A DNA stretch of 54,866 bases from Bacteroidaceae bacterium (GTDB taxonomy: Bacteria > Bacteroidota > Bacteroidia > Bacteroidales > Bacteroidaceae): contig JAFVTT010000015.1 of the NCBI GenBank assembly GCA_017503065.1, forward strand, positions 1-54,866. The letters are read 5' to 3'. The notes under the pieces are model-generated. The model did not search any database. It was not told the origin of the DNA and saw only the letters and a list, made by a program, of their open reading frames with translations. Positions 40,874-48,767 of this stretch are shown in pieces. The position numbers and the translations under genes were made by a program. Numbering within the stretch: position 1 is the first letter of the stretch; every line of letters starts with the position of its first letter.

Positions 40874-40910
40874 ACTCCCTCCCCTTGTGGGAGGGTAAGG
40901 GGAGGGGTCC
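40874..40910 (-). repeat. hairpin element before leuB
   Basis: ACTCCCTCCCC-TTGT-GGGAGGG followed by TAAGGGGAGGGGTCC; the inverted partner of 40758-40799, ending 7 bp before the leuB ATG. Confidence 0.85.
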
Positions 40911-40917
40911 AAAGTAT

Positions 40918-41997
40918 ATGAAACTTAAGATTGCCGTCCTTCCGGGCGACGGAATAGGTCCGGAGATTATGGAGCAGGGCGTGGCCGTGTGCAGCGCCGT
41001 GGCTCAGAAGTTCGGGCATGAGGTCAGTTACGAGACAGCCCTCTGCGGCGCTCATGCCATTGACGAGGTAGGCGACCCCTTCCCCGAGGAAACCTACCAG
41101 GTATGCGAGCAGGCGGATGCCGTACTCTTTGCCAGCGTGGGCGACCCCAAGTTTGACAACGACCCTACGGCCAAGGTGCGCCCCGAGCAGGGTCTGTTGG
41201 CCATGCGCAAGAAGTTGGGCCTTTATGCCAATATCCGTCCCGTTGAGACCTTCGAGTGCCTTATCCACAAGTCTCCCCTGAAGGACGAAATAGTGCGTGG
41301 CGCCGACTTCATCTGCATCCGCGAACTCACCGGTGGTATGTACTTTGGTAAGAAGCAGGAGCCCACCATCAATGCCGATGGCGTGGAAGAGGCTTTGGAT
41401 ACCAACTACTACACCCGTCCCGAGGTGGAGCGCATCCTGCACGTAGGCTATCAGTATGCACGTCAGCGCCGCAAGCACCTCACCGTGGTGGACAAGGCCA
41501 ACGTTCTGGCTTCCAGCCGTCTGTGGCGCAAGGTGGCCCAGGAGATAGCACCTCAGTACCCCGATGTGGAGACCGACTTCATGTATGTGGACAATGCCGC
41601 CATGCGCATGATTCAGGACCCCAAGTTCTTTGACGTGATGGTTACGGAAAACACCTTTGGCGACATCCTTACTGACGAGGGTTCCGTTATCACCGGTTCC
41701 ATGGGTCTGCTCCCCAGTGCCAGCACCGGCAGCAGCACGCCCGTGTTTGAACCCATCCACGGTTCATGGCCTCAGGGCAAGGGCTTGAACATTGCCAACC
41801 CCCTGGCACAGATTCTCTCCGTGGCCATGCTCTACGAGTACTTCGACCTGAAGGAAGAAGGCGCCCTCATCCGCGAAGCCGTCAATGCCAGCCTGGCAGA
41901 GAACGTCCGCACCCCCGAAATCCAGGTGGAAGGCGCTCCCCGCTATGGCACACGCGAGGTTGGTCAGTGGATTGTTGACTACATCGCCAAGAAGTAA
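40918..41997 (+). CDS. leuB: 3-isopropylmalate dehydrogenase
   Basis: LeuB oxidatively decarboxylates 3-isopropylmalate with NAD. The 359 residues show [14 protein letters not shown] at the N-terminus, [41 protein letters not shown], the metal-binding Asp region [18 protein letters not shown], and [18 protein letters not shown] 40918 follows directly after an inverted hairpin element; the open frame from 40885 lies within that element. It closes the leucine cluster. Two structured features in the 231-bp gap to murF probably end transcription. Confidence 0.95.
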   Translation: MKLKIAVLPGDGIGPEIMEQGVAVCSAVAQKFGHEVSYETALCGAHAIDEVGDPFPEETYQVCEQADAVLFASVGDPKFDNDPTAKVRPEQGLLAMRKKLGLYANIRPVETFECLIHKSPLKDEIVRGADFICIRELTGGMYFGKKQEPTINADGVEEALDTNYYTRPEVERILHVGYQYARQRRKHLTVVDKANVLASSRLWRKVAQEIAPQYPDVETDFMYVDNAAMRMIQDPKFFDVMVTENTFGDILTDEGSVITGSMGLLPSASTGSSTPVFEPIHGSWPQGKGLNIANPLAQILSVAMLYEYFDLKEEGALIREAVNASLAENVRTPEIQVEGAPRYGTREVGQWIVDYIAKK

Positions 41998-42061
41998 ACT
42001 AATGTCGCTCGTTGTGATAGGGTTCTTCCGATACAACGGCACTCAAATGATAATTAAAGAC

Positions 42062-42116
42062 CATCCCGCCTGTTCTGCATACAATCCTTGTGGTTGATGG
42101 CAGAGCAGGCGGGATG
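42062..42116. terminator. 17-bp hairpin after leuB
   Basis: CATCCCGCCTGTTCTGC (42062-42078) pairs with GCAGAGCAGGCGGGATG (42100-42116), with one T-G pair and a 21-base loop. It is a likely terminator of the leu cluster between convergent genes. Confidence 0.65.
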
Positions 42117-42157
42117 CTTCTGTATTGTTGTGAGTGTTTTCCTGGTAGACAAGCAGA

Positions 42158-42226
42158 AGTCCTCATAGTAGGAGTACTGCAGTCCTCATAGTAGGAGTAC
42201 TCCGGTCCTCATAGTAAGAGGACTGT
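42158..42226. repeat. three 23-bp tandem repeats between leuB and murF
   Basis: Three head-to-tail units share the core GTCCTCATAGTA(G/A)GAG. The first two differ at two bases, the third by several. Each unit can form GTCCTC/GAGGAC-like stems. They sit immediately after the leuB terminator and a few bases from the 3' end of murF. Confidence 0.9.
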
Positions 42227-42228
42227 GC

Positions 42229-43524
42229 TTACAACACTTCCGGCAGTTGGAAGAGTCGTGTGCCGTTACTTCCTTTGATGAGGATTGTGCGGCCTGATAA
42301 TGGGGTGGTGGAGAGCCTTTCCCTTACTTCTTCTACGTTGTTGAAGGTGGAATGTTTGCCGAGTGCAGAGCAATCCGCGTTGCAGAACTCCTGTCCCACG
42401 AGCCATATCTCGCAGAGTTCCATGGTGGCAAGGTGGGAAATGATGCGCTGGTGCTCTGTGGTGCTGTCCGCTCCCAGTTCGCGCATCTCGCCGAGGATGA
42501 CCATTTTGTTTTCTGCCTGCATCTGGTTGAAGTTGTCCAGTGCCGCTGCCATGCTGGTGGGATTGGCGTTGTAGGCGTCTATGATGAGGCTGTTGCGCTC
42601 TGTCTTGCGGAACTCACTGCGGTTGTTGGTGGGTACATATTCCTCCAGGGCCTTGTCTATGAGTGCAGACTCTACGCCGAAGTGCAGACCCACGGTTATT
42701 GCGGAGAGAACATTGGCCAGATTATAGGAACCGATGAGGTTGGTCTGCACGGTGTGCCATTGTGCCTCCGCCTTGCAATACCAGCGGACACGGAGCATGG
42801 GATTGCACTCCGCCACCTCTCCCTCCACGTATGGTACGGTTTCTATGTTTCGTTCCGTTGCCATGTCTGTAAGGTTGGTGTCCTTGGTGTTCAGGAATGT
42901 GAAGCCGCCTCTGGCCTGCAGATCATCGTATAGTTCTCCCTTGGTATGCTTCACACCCTCGAATGAGCCGAATCCCTCCAGATGGGCACGCCCCACGTTG
43001 GTTATCAGACCGCAATCCGCCTGTACCATCCGGCACAGGAAGGCAATCTCCCCGGGGTGGTTGGCCCCGGTCTCTATTACCGCCATTTCATGCTCGGGGC
43101 GCAGACGCAGAAGAGTGCGTGGCACACCGATGTGGTTGTTGAGGTTGCCCTGAGTGAAGAGGGTGTTGTATTTCATTGTCAGCACGGCAGAGAGCAGTTC
43201 CTTGGTGGTGGTCTTGCCGTTGGTTCCCGTTATCTGCACCACGGGGATATTGATCTGTTTGCGATGCTGTGCCGCCAGCGCTTGAAGCGAGGTCAGTACA
43301 TCCTCCACCAGACAGAAACGGTTGTCGCCTTCGGGGACAATATCCGCTTTGTCCACCACGGCCACGGCACACCCCTTTTCCAGGGCTTGCATGGCATACA
43401 GGTTGCCGTCGAAATTCTCACCCTTCAGTGCGAAAAACATGCTCCCTTCGGGGCAGTTGCGACTGTCCGTCGTAACCTCGGGGTGTTGCAGAAACACCTC
43501 GTATAGTTGTTCTGTGCTTGTCAT
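42229..43524 (-). CDS. murF: UDP-N-acetylmuramoyl-tripeptide--D-Ala-D-Ala ligase
   Basis: MurF adds D-Ala-D-Ala to the peptidoglycan precursor in the cytoplasm using ATP. The 431 residues have the Mur ligase layout: an N-terminal uridine-binding domain, the ATP loop ITGTNGKTTTKELL near residue 98-111, the central segment GANHPGEI, GRAHLEGFGSFE (carbamylated-Lys region context), the central C-terminal NRSEFRK and IDAYNANPTSMAAAL, and a C-terminal domain with LGEMRELG. It is typical in size (430-455). It converges on the leu cluster and diverges from folP through a repeat that carries folP promoters. Confidence 0.94.
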   Translation of the reverse strand: MTSTEQLYEVFLQHPEVTTDSRNCPEGSMFFALKGENFDGNLYAMQALEKGCAVAVVDKADIVPEGDNRFCLVEDVLTSLQALAAQHRKQINIPVVQITGTNGKTTTKELLSAVLTMKYNTLFTQGNLNNHIGVPRTLLRLRPEHEMAVIETGANHPGEIAFLCRMVQADCGLITNVGRAHLEGFGSFEGVKHTKGELYDDLQARGGFTFLNTKDTNLTDMATERNIETVPYVEGEVAECNPMLRVRWYCKAEAQWHTVQTNLIGSYNLANVLSAITVGLHFGVESALIDKALEEYVPTNNRSEFRKTERNSLIIDAYNANPTSMAAALDNFNQMQAENKMVILGEMRELGADSTTEHQRIISHLATMELCEIWLVGQEFCNADCSALGKHSTFNNVEEVRERLSTTPLSGRTILIKGSNGTRLFQLPEVL

Positions 43525-43552
43525 TGGATTTGCTAAATGGACATTACAAATG

Positions 43553-43560
43553 CAAAGTTA
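43553..43560 (-). promoter_or_regulatory. -7 element TAACTTTG of murF
   Basis: Perfect octamer on the minus strand, 28 bp before the murF ATG. The nearest TTTG upstream is too close (11 bp), so the -33 part is unclear. Confidence 0.5.
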
Positions 43561-43576
43561 CGAAAAATCCCCAAAT

Positions 43577-43710
43577 AAAAGCCAGCTTTATTTTGTTATT
43601 CGCTCACTTATTCGTAACTCTGACCAGCGGTCTTAGTTACTTTCGTTCGGATTTCCAAAATTAAAGTCCACTTTATTTTGTAATTCGCTCACTTATTCGT
43701 AACTTTGAAA
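43577..43710 (+). repeat. tandem 85-bp repeat carrying promoters, upstream of folP
   Basis: Two copies of a block with CTTTATTTTG, an ATTCGCTCACTTATTCGTAAC run and a GTTACTTTCG segment. The -7 octamers are at 43615-43622 (TAACTCTG) and 43700-43707 (TAACTTTG), 85 bp apart; each has TTTG exactly 19 bp upstream. The block matches the reverse strand upstream of rlpA (6591-6756). Confidence 0.85.
43677..43707 (+). promoter_or_regulatory. promoter of folP/cdaA
   Basis: TTTG at 43677-43680 and TAACTTTG at 43700-43707, spacing 19 bp. A weaker upstream copy (43592-43622) precedes it. The transcript would have a leader of about 25 bases before the folP ATG. Confidence 0.8.
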
Positions 43711-43739
43711 CGCATAAAGGAGTACACGTGTAAATACCA

Positions 43740-44591
43740 ATGAGAAGAAGTAGCATTTCTGCAACCATAAATGTCGGAGGTCGTCTTGTTTCGCTCGACG
43801 AGCCTCAGGTCATGGGCATACTGAATGTTACCCCCGACTCCTTCTTTGCCACCAGCCGATGCCGTAGCGAGGAGGAAATCCGGCAAAGGGTTTGCATGAT
43901 GCGTCGCGAAGGTGCCACGATGGTGGATATCGGTGCGTATAGCAGCCGTCCGGGTGCGGAGGAAGTCTCTGTGGAGGAGGAGTTGCGCCGTCTGCTCCCT
44001 GCTATTGGTATAGTCCGTGAAGAGTGGCCGGACGCTATCATCAGTGTGGACACGTTCCGTGCTGAAGTGGCACGTCAGGCCGTGGAGGCTGGAGCGGATA
44101 TTATAAATGACATCTCCGGCGGAGAAATGGACAAGGACATGTTCCGGACGGTGGCGGAATTGCACGTGCCGTACATACTGATGCACATGCAGGGTACGCC
44201 CCAGGACATGCAGAAGGCACCGCATTACGATAACCTCATGTGCGAGGTGTTCCGCTCCTTGGGCGAGCGTGTGGAAGAACTCCACGAGATGGGCGTTGCC
44301 GATGTGATAGTGGACCCCGGTTTCGGCTTCGGCAAGACAATGGCGCAGAACTACGAGATGATGGTCCGCCTTGGCGAGTTCCGCCTGCTCGGATGTCCCA
44401 TACTCGTCGGCATAAGCCGCAAGAGCATGGTCTACCGCCTGCTGGACACCACCCCCGAGGAGTCCCTGAACGGTACCACTGCTCTGAACACCATTGCACT
44501 GATGAACGGGGCTTCCATACTCCGGGTACATGACGTAAGAGAAGCCGTAGAGGCAATAAAGATATACCGGCAATGTTTGATTTCGGACTGA
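43740..44591 (+). CDS. folP: dihydropteroate synthase
   Basis: FolP joins pterin pyrophosphate and p-aminobenzoate to make dihydropteroate. The 283 residues form a TIM barrel with the family motifs MGILNVTPDSFF near 25-36, GAYSSRPGAEEVS (the SxRPG sulfonamide-contact loop), ISVDTFR, INDISGGEMD, MHMQGTP, and DPGFGFGKT. The start ATG at 43740 follows the repeat-borne promoter. The 3' end overlaps cdaA by 19 bp, so both are probably translated from one message. The folP-cdaA pairing recurs in other Bacteroidales by my recollection. Confidence 0.95.
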   Translation: MRRSSISATINVGGRLVSLDEPQVMGILNVTPDSFFATSRCRSEEEIRQRVCMMRREGATMVDIGAYSSRPGAEEVSVEEELRRLLPAIGIVREEWPDAIISVDTFRAEVARQAVEAGADIINDISGGEMDKDMFRTVAELHVPYILMHMQGTPQDMQKAPHYDNLMCEVFRSLGERVEELHEMGVADVIVDPGFGFGKTMAQNYEMMVRLGEFRLLGCPILVGISRKSMVYRLLDTTPEESLNGTTALNTIALMNGASILRVHDVREAVEAIKIYRQCLISD

Positions 44592-45355
44592 AGGACCTTA
44601 TAGACATTTTCCTTGTGGCCATATTCCTGTTCTTCGGCTACAAGTTGATGAAGAAGTCGCGCTCCGTGAACATCTTCTACGGCGTGCTGGTCTTCATCAG
44701 CATCTGGATTCTTGTCAGCAAGGTACTGGAGATGAAACTGCTTGGAGGCATACTGAACCAGTTGGTCAGTGTGGGTGCCATAGCCATCATTGTCCTTTTT
44801 CAGGAGGAAATCCGCCATTTCTTCTACACCATAGGCACCCACGAGAGGGTAAACCGCCTGTGGCGTTTCTTCAAGCCCAAGACAACCAACGCATTTGAGG
44901 AAGACTATCGTTATGACCGCGAAACCATAATGCCCATACTGATGGCTTGCCTGAACATGAGCAAGCAGAAGACGGGTGCGCTCATAGTGATGCAGAATGA
45001 CCTGCCGCTGGGCGACTTTATCCGCACAGGCGAGCGTATAGAGGCAAAGATATCCCAGCGCCTCATAGAAAACATATTCTTCAAGAACTCTCCCCTTCAC
45101 GACGGTGCCATGATAATATCCGGCGGACAGATAACGGCCGCGTCCTGCATTCTGCCCATCAGCCACGACCTGGACATCCCCAAGGAATTCGGCTTGCGCC
45201 ACCGTGCCGCCAGAGGTATCAGCAAGGAAACCGACGCTCTGGCTATTGTAGTCAGCGAGGAAACGGGGGGCATAACCGCGTCATACAACAACGAATATCT
45301 GCCCCACATGGATGCAGAGCGCCTTGAACGTGTGCTCATGAAGGGAAGGTTCTGA
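44573..45355 (+). CDS. cdaA: membrane-bound diadenylate cyclase
   Basis: CdaA makes cyclic di-AMP from two ATP. The 260 residues start with three membrane helices (about 8-24, 36-54, 60-78: IFLVAIFLFFGYK, FYGVLVFISIWILV, QLVSVGAIAIIVLF). A DAC domain follows with the catalytic motifs DGAMIISGG (after SPLH, near 182) and RHRAARGISKETDA (near 208). The nucleotide controls osmotic balance and the cell envelope in other bacteria. It overlaps folP by 19 bp. No cdaR or glmM neighbour is visible. ACGGAAA repeats begin at its stop. Confidence 0.94.
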   Translation: MFDFGLKDLIDIFLVAIFLFFGYKLMKKSRSVNIFYGVLVFISIWILVSKVLEMKLLGGILNQLVSVGAIAIIVLFQEEIRHFFYTIGTHERVNRLWRFFKPKTTNAFEEDYRYDRETIMPILMACLNMSKQKTGALIVMQNDLPLGDFIRTGERIEAKISQRLIENIFFKNSPLHDGAMIISGGQITAASCILPISHDLDIPKEFGLRHRAARGISKETDALAIVVSEETGGITASYNNEYLPHMDAERLERVLMKGRF

Positions 45356-45366
45356 AAACGGAAAAA

Positions 45367-45401
45367 GACCCACCCCCAACCCTCCCTGTGAGGGAGGGAG
45401 C
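45367..45401 (+). repeat. GC-rich hairpin element after cdaA
   Basis: GACCCACCCCCAA and CCTCCC-TGTGA-GGGAGGG. It is a single family member with no inverted partner in the gap. It is followed by AAAGTCCTAAAG-type tandem units up to about 45465. Confidence 0.8.
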
Positions 45402-45500
45402 GTGAACGTAAAACATCAACCAAAGACTCTAAGGACTCTAAAGACCCTAAAGACCCTAAAGACTACAGAAATCTCTAAACACTAAACAATATACACGAAT

Positions 45501-46511
45501 ATGTCACAGTTAATGCAACAAATCATTGCTCGTGCCCAGCAGAACAAGCAGCGCATTGTGCTGCCCGAGAGTCTGGAAGAGCGTACTCTGACCGCAGCCG
45601 ACATGTCTCTGCGCGACGGTCTGGCAGAAATCATCCTTATCGGTAATCCCGATGAAATTTTCGCTTTGGGTGAGAAACTCGGATTGAAGAACCTGGACAA
45701 GGCCATTATCATCGACCCCGCGACCAGCGACAAGACCGAAGAATATGCACAGCTCTTGTTTGAACTGCGCCAGAAGAAGGGCATGACCATAGAGAAGGCT
45801 CGCCAGTTGGTATTGGATCCCCTCTATTTCGGTTGCCTTATCATCAAGAGCGGCGATGCTGATGGTCAGATCTCAGGCGCACTGAGCACTACAGGCGACA
45901 CCCTGCGTCCTGCCCTTCAGATTATCAAGTGCTCTCCCGGTATCACTTGTGTCAGCGGTGCCATGCTGATGATTACCGACAAGCCCGAATACGGTGAGAA
46001 CGGTGTGCTGGTAATCGGTGACGTTGCCGTTACCCCTGTTCCCGATGCCAACCAGTTGGCACAGATTGCCGTCTGCACAGCCCAGACCGCCAAGAGCGTT
46101 GCCGGCTTTGCCGATCCCCGTGTGGCCATGCTCAGTTTCAGCACCAAGGGAAGCGCCAAGCATGAGGTTGTGGACAAGGTAATCGAGGCTACCCGCATTG
46201 CTCATGAGATGGAGCCCGAACTGAAGTTGGACGGCGAACTGCAGGCCGATGCAGCCCTCGTTGCTTCCGTAGGCGAGAAGAAGTGCCCCGGCAGTCCCAT
46301 TGCAGGTCATGCCAACGTGCTGATTGCTCCTTCTCTGGAGGTTGGCAACATAGGTTACAAGTTGGTACAGCGTCTTGCCGGTGCCGATGCCATCGGCCCC
46401 ATCCTGCAGGGTATTGCACGTCCCGTGAACGACCTCTCACGCGGTTGCTCTGTGGACGACATCTACAAGATGGTGGCAATTACTGCATGCCAGGCTATGG
46501 ATGCCAAGTAA
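45501..46511 (+). CDS. pta: phosphate acetyltransferase
   Basis: Pta converts acetyl-CoA and phosphate to acetyl phosphate. The 336-residue short form has RIVLPESLEERTL (18-30), SALSTTGDTLRPALQII-like core (ISGALSTTGDTLR), CVSGAMLMI, GELQADAALV and VGNIGYKLVQRLAGADAIGPILQG. There are no N-terminal DRTGG/AAA regulatory domains, as in most Bacteroidota. It starts after a run of tandem repeats and precedes ackA by 50 bp. The pair makes acetate and ATP during fermentation. Confidence 0.95.
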   Translation: MSQLMQQIIARAQQNKQRIVLPESLEERTLTAADMSLRDGLAEIILIGNPDEIFALGEKLGLKNLDKAIIIDPATSDKTEEYAQLLFELRQKKGMTIEKARQLVLDPLYFGCLIIKSGDADGQISGALSTTGDTLRPALQIIKCSPGITCVSGAMLMITDKPEYGENGVLVIGDVAVTPVPDANQLAQIAVCTAQTAKSVAGFADPRVAMLSFSTKGSAKHEVVDKVIEATRIAHEMEPELKLDGELQADAALVASVGEKKCPGSPIAGHANVLIAPSLEVGNIGYKLVQRLAGADAIGPILQGIARPVNDLSRGCSVDDIYKMVAITACQAMDAK

Positions 46512-46561
46512 GCGGACATTGTTAATAGAAGTTTGATAAAAAGGAAAAAAGAAACGAAATC

Positions 46562-47752
46562 ATGAAGATTCTTGTATTGAACTGCGGAAGTTCATCCATC
46601 AAATACGCGCTCTACAACATGACCGACAAGAGCGTGATTACCAGTGGCGGCATCGAGAAGATAGGTCTGCCCGACAGTTTCATCAACGTAAAACTCAACG
46701 GCGAGAAGCACAAGATGGAGCGTCCCATCAGCGAGCACACTGCCGGTGTACAGTGGATTTTCGAGGTACTCACAACCGGCGATTATGCTGTGCTGAAGAG
46801 TCTTGAGGAACTGGATGCCGTAGGCCACCGCATGGTTCATGGCGGCGAGAAGTTCAACAAGTCCGTTCTGCTCACCCCCGAGGTGATGGAGGCCTTCACT
46901 GCCTGCAACGACCTGGCTCCCCTGCACAACCCTGCAAACATCAAGGGTGTGAATGCCGTCAGCGCCCTGCTGCCCAACATTCCCCAGGTGGGCGTATTCG
47001 ACACCGCCTTCCACCAGACCATGCCCGACTATGCCTACATGTACGCCCTTCCATACGAACTGTATGAGAAGTACGGCGTGCGCCGCTATGGCTTCCACGG
47101 CACCAGCCACCGCTATGTGTCACAGCGCGTGTGCGAGTTCCTCGGTTGTGAGGCAGAAGGCAAGAAGATTATCACCTGCCACATCGGCAACGGTGCATCC
47201 ATCGCTGCCGTAAAGGACGGCAAGTGTGTGGACACCAGCATGGGTCTTACTCCTCTGGAGGGTCTCATCATGGGCACACGCAGCGGTGACATCGATGCAG
47301 GTGCCGTTACCTTCCTCATGGACAAGTTGGGTCTGGACACCAAGGGCGTTTCCGACCTCCTGAACAAGAAGTCAGGTCTGGCCGGTGTCAGCTGTCTGTC
47401 CAGCGACTTCCGTGATATCCTGGCCGGTGTGAAGGACGGCAACGAGAAGGCCCGTCTGGCCAAGGAGATGTACACCTACCGCATCAAGAAGTACATAGGC
47501 CAGTATGCCGCTGCCATGGGTGGTGTGGACATCATCCTGTTCACCGGCGGTGCAGGCGAGAACCAGTGGGAGGTGCGCGAAGGTGCCACCGCAGGTCTGG
47601 AATACATGGGCGTGAAGATGGATGCCGAGAAGAACCGTGCCTGCCGTGCTACGGAGGCTGTCCTCTCTGCCGATGACTCCAAGGTGACCGTATGCTGCAT
47701 ACCCACCGACGAGGAACTGATGATTGCCCTGGACACCCAGGCCCTTTGCTAA
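46562..47752 (+). CDS. ackA: acetate kinase
   Basis: AckA transfers phosphate from acetyl phosphate to ADP. The 396 residues begin with the ASKHA motif VLNCGSSSIKYALY (4-17). The family's VGHRMVHGGEKF, PLHNPANIKGV, FDTAFHQTMP, GFHGTSHRYV, CHIGNGASIAAV, and FTGGAGENQ segments are all present, including the His and Arg of the active site. It follows pta in the usual order. A hairpin with a T-rich tail follows the stop. Confidence 0.96.
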   Translation: MKILVLNCGSSSIKYALYNMTDKSVITSGGIEKIGLPDSFINVKLNGEKHKMERPISEHTAGVQWIFEVLTTGDYAVLKSLEELDAVGHRMVHGGEKFNKSVLLTPEVMEAFTACNDLAPLHNPANIKGVNAVSALLPNIPQVGVFDTAFHQTMPDYAYMYALPYELYEKYGVRRYGFHGTSHRYVSQRVCEFLGCEAEGKKIITCHIGNGASIAAVKDGKCVDTSMGLTPLEGLIMGTRSGDIDAGAVTFLMDKLGLDTKGVSDLLNKKSGLAGVSCLSSDFRDILAGVKDGNEKARLAKEMYTYRIKKYIGQYAAAMGGVDIILFTGGAGENQWEVREGATAGLEYMGVKMDAEKNRACRATEAVLSADDSKVTVCCIPTDEELMIALDTQALC

Positions 47753-47763
47753 GCATACAATAG

Positions 47764-47820
47764 GAAACCGAGTGAAGGTAGTACCATTGCCGTATTGCCT
47801 TTGTTCGGTTTCTTTGTTTT
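47764..47820 (+). terminator. terminator after ackA
   Basis: GAAACCGA (47764-47771) and TCGGTTTC (47805-47812) enclose an inner AAGG/CCTT pairing and are followed by TTTGTTTT. Confidence 0.65.
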
Positions 47821-47859
47821 CAGATTACACCTTATTATATAATATATAAAGCAGACTCC

Positions 47860-48753
47860 ATGAACTACATAATAGAGAACGATTATCTTCGTGTAACCGT
47901 CACCTCCTTGGGTGCTGAGGTTATAAGTGTCGTAAACAAGGAAACCGGCAAGGAACTCTGGTGGAATGCCGATCCTGCCTACTGGGCAGGCTATTCTCCC
48001 ATACTCTTCCCCGCATGTGGCGGCCTTTGGAACGGCGAGTACAAGTATCAGGGCAAGACATACAAGATGGTAAAGCACGGTTTTGTCCGCACCATGGAAT
48101 TCACTCCTGCCAGCGAGCCGGAATACGGGCGCATCAGCCTGAGCGTCCAGGAAACAGAGGAGACCATGGAACAGTACCCCTTTGCCTTCAACCTGACAAT
48201 AACCTATACCCTCGAGGGCAAGACCCTGACATGTAATGCCAGCGTTGCCAACCCCTCGGACACAGAGGTGCTTCATTATCAGATTGGCGGTCACCCTGCC
48301 ATCATGCTGCCAGATTTCAGCAAGGATGCCGAGGTGGTGGGATACATGCGTCCCGAACCCAAGGAAGGCCTCAGTGTGGTACGTGCCAGCGAGCAGGGCT
48401 GCTTCGGTGGCGAGCGCTACTATGTGCCCCAGACCGAAGAGGGACTTATCCCCATCAGCGTGGACACTTTCCACAACGAGGCCCTTATCTTCGACAAGTG
48501 GCAGGTGAAGGCCATGACACTGCTCCGCACCGACAAGAAGACGGAGATATGCCGTATTTCCCATGGAGCCCCCGTGCTGCTTGTGTGGCAGATGACAGAC
48601 CTGTTGTGCCCCTATGTGTGCGTAGAGCCTTGGTATGGCATGCCCGACCGTATCGGTTACAGCGTGGAACTGGACATACGTCCTTACAGCCAGCATGCCA
48701 TGCCCGGACAGGTGTCCATGCACAACCTGTGGGACATAGAGTTCTGCTTGTAA
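47860..48753 (+). CDS. aldose 1-epimerase family protein
   Basis: The 297 residues form a galactose-mutarotase-like beta-sandwich. Family features visible are GAEVISVVNKETGKELWWNADPAYW near the start, PILFPACGGLWNG, KHGFVRTMEF with the conserved His, YQIGGHPA with the second His, and VCVEPWYGMPD with the catalytic Glu region. It probably interconverts alpha and beta anomers of a hexose or a hexose phosphate. The exact sugar is not visible. It lies 15 bp before cstA and after the pta-ackA terminator, so it may share a transcript with cstA. Confidence 0.88.
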   Translation: MNYIIENDYLRVTVTSLGAEVISVVNKETGKELWWNADPAYWAGYSPILFPACGGLWNGEYKYQGKTYKMVKHGFVRTMEFTPASEPEYGRISLSVQETEETMEQYPFAFNLTITYTLEGKTLTCNASVANPSDTEVLHYQIGGHPAIMLPDFSKDAEVVGYMRPEPKEGLSVVRASEQGCFGGERYYVPQTEEGLIPISVDTFHNEALIFDKWQVKAMTLLRTDKKTEICRISHGAPVLLVWQMTDLLCPYVCVEPWYGMPDRIGYSVELDIRPYSQHAMPGQVSMHNLWDIEFCL

Positions 48754-48767
48754 AATCCTAATCCTGT

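Noticed and set aside
42158..42226. Possible CRISPR array
   Set aside because: Units are contiguous with no spacers, there are only three, and no cas genes are present.
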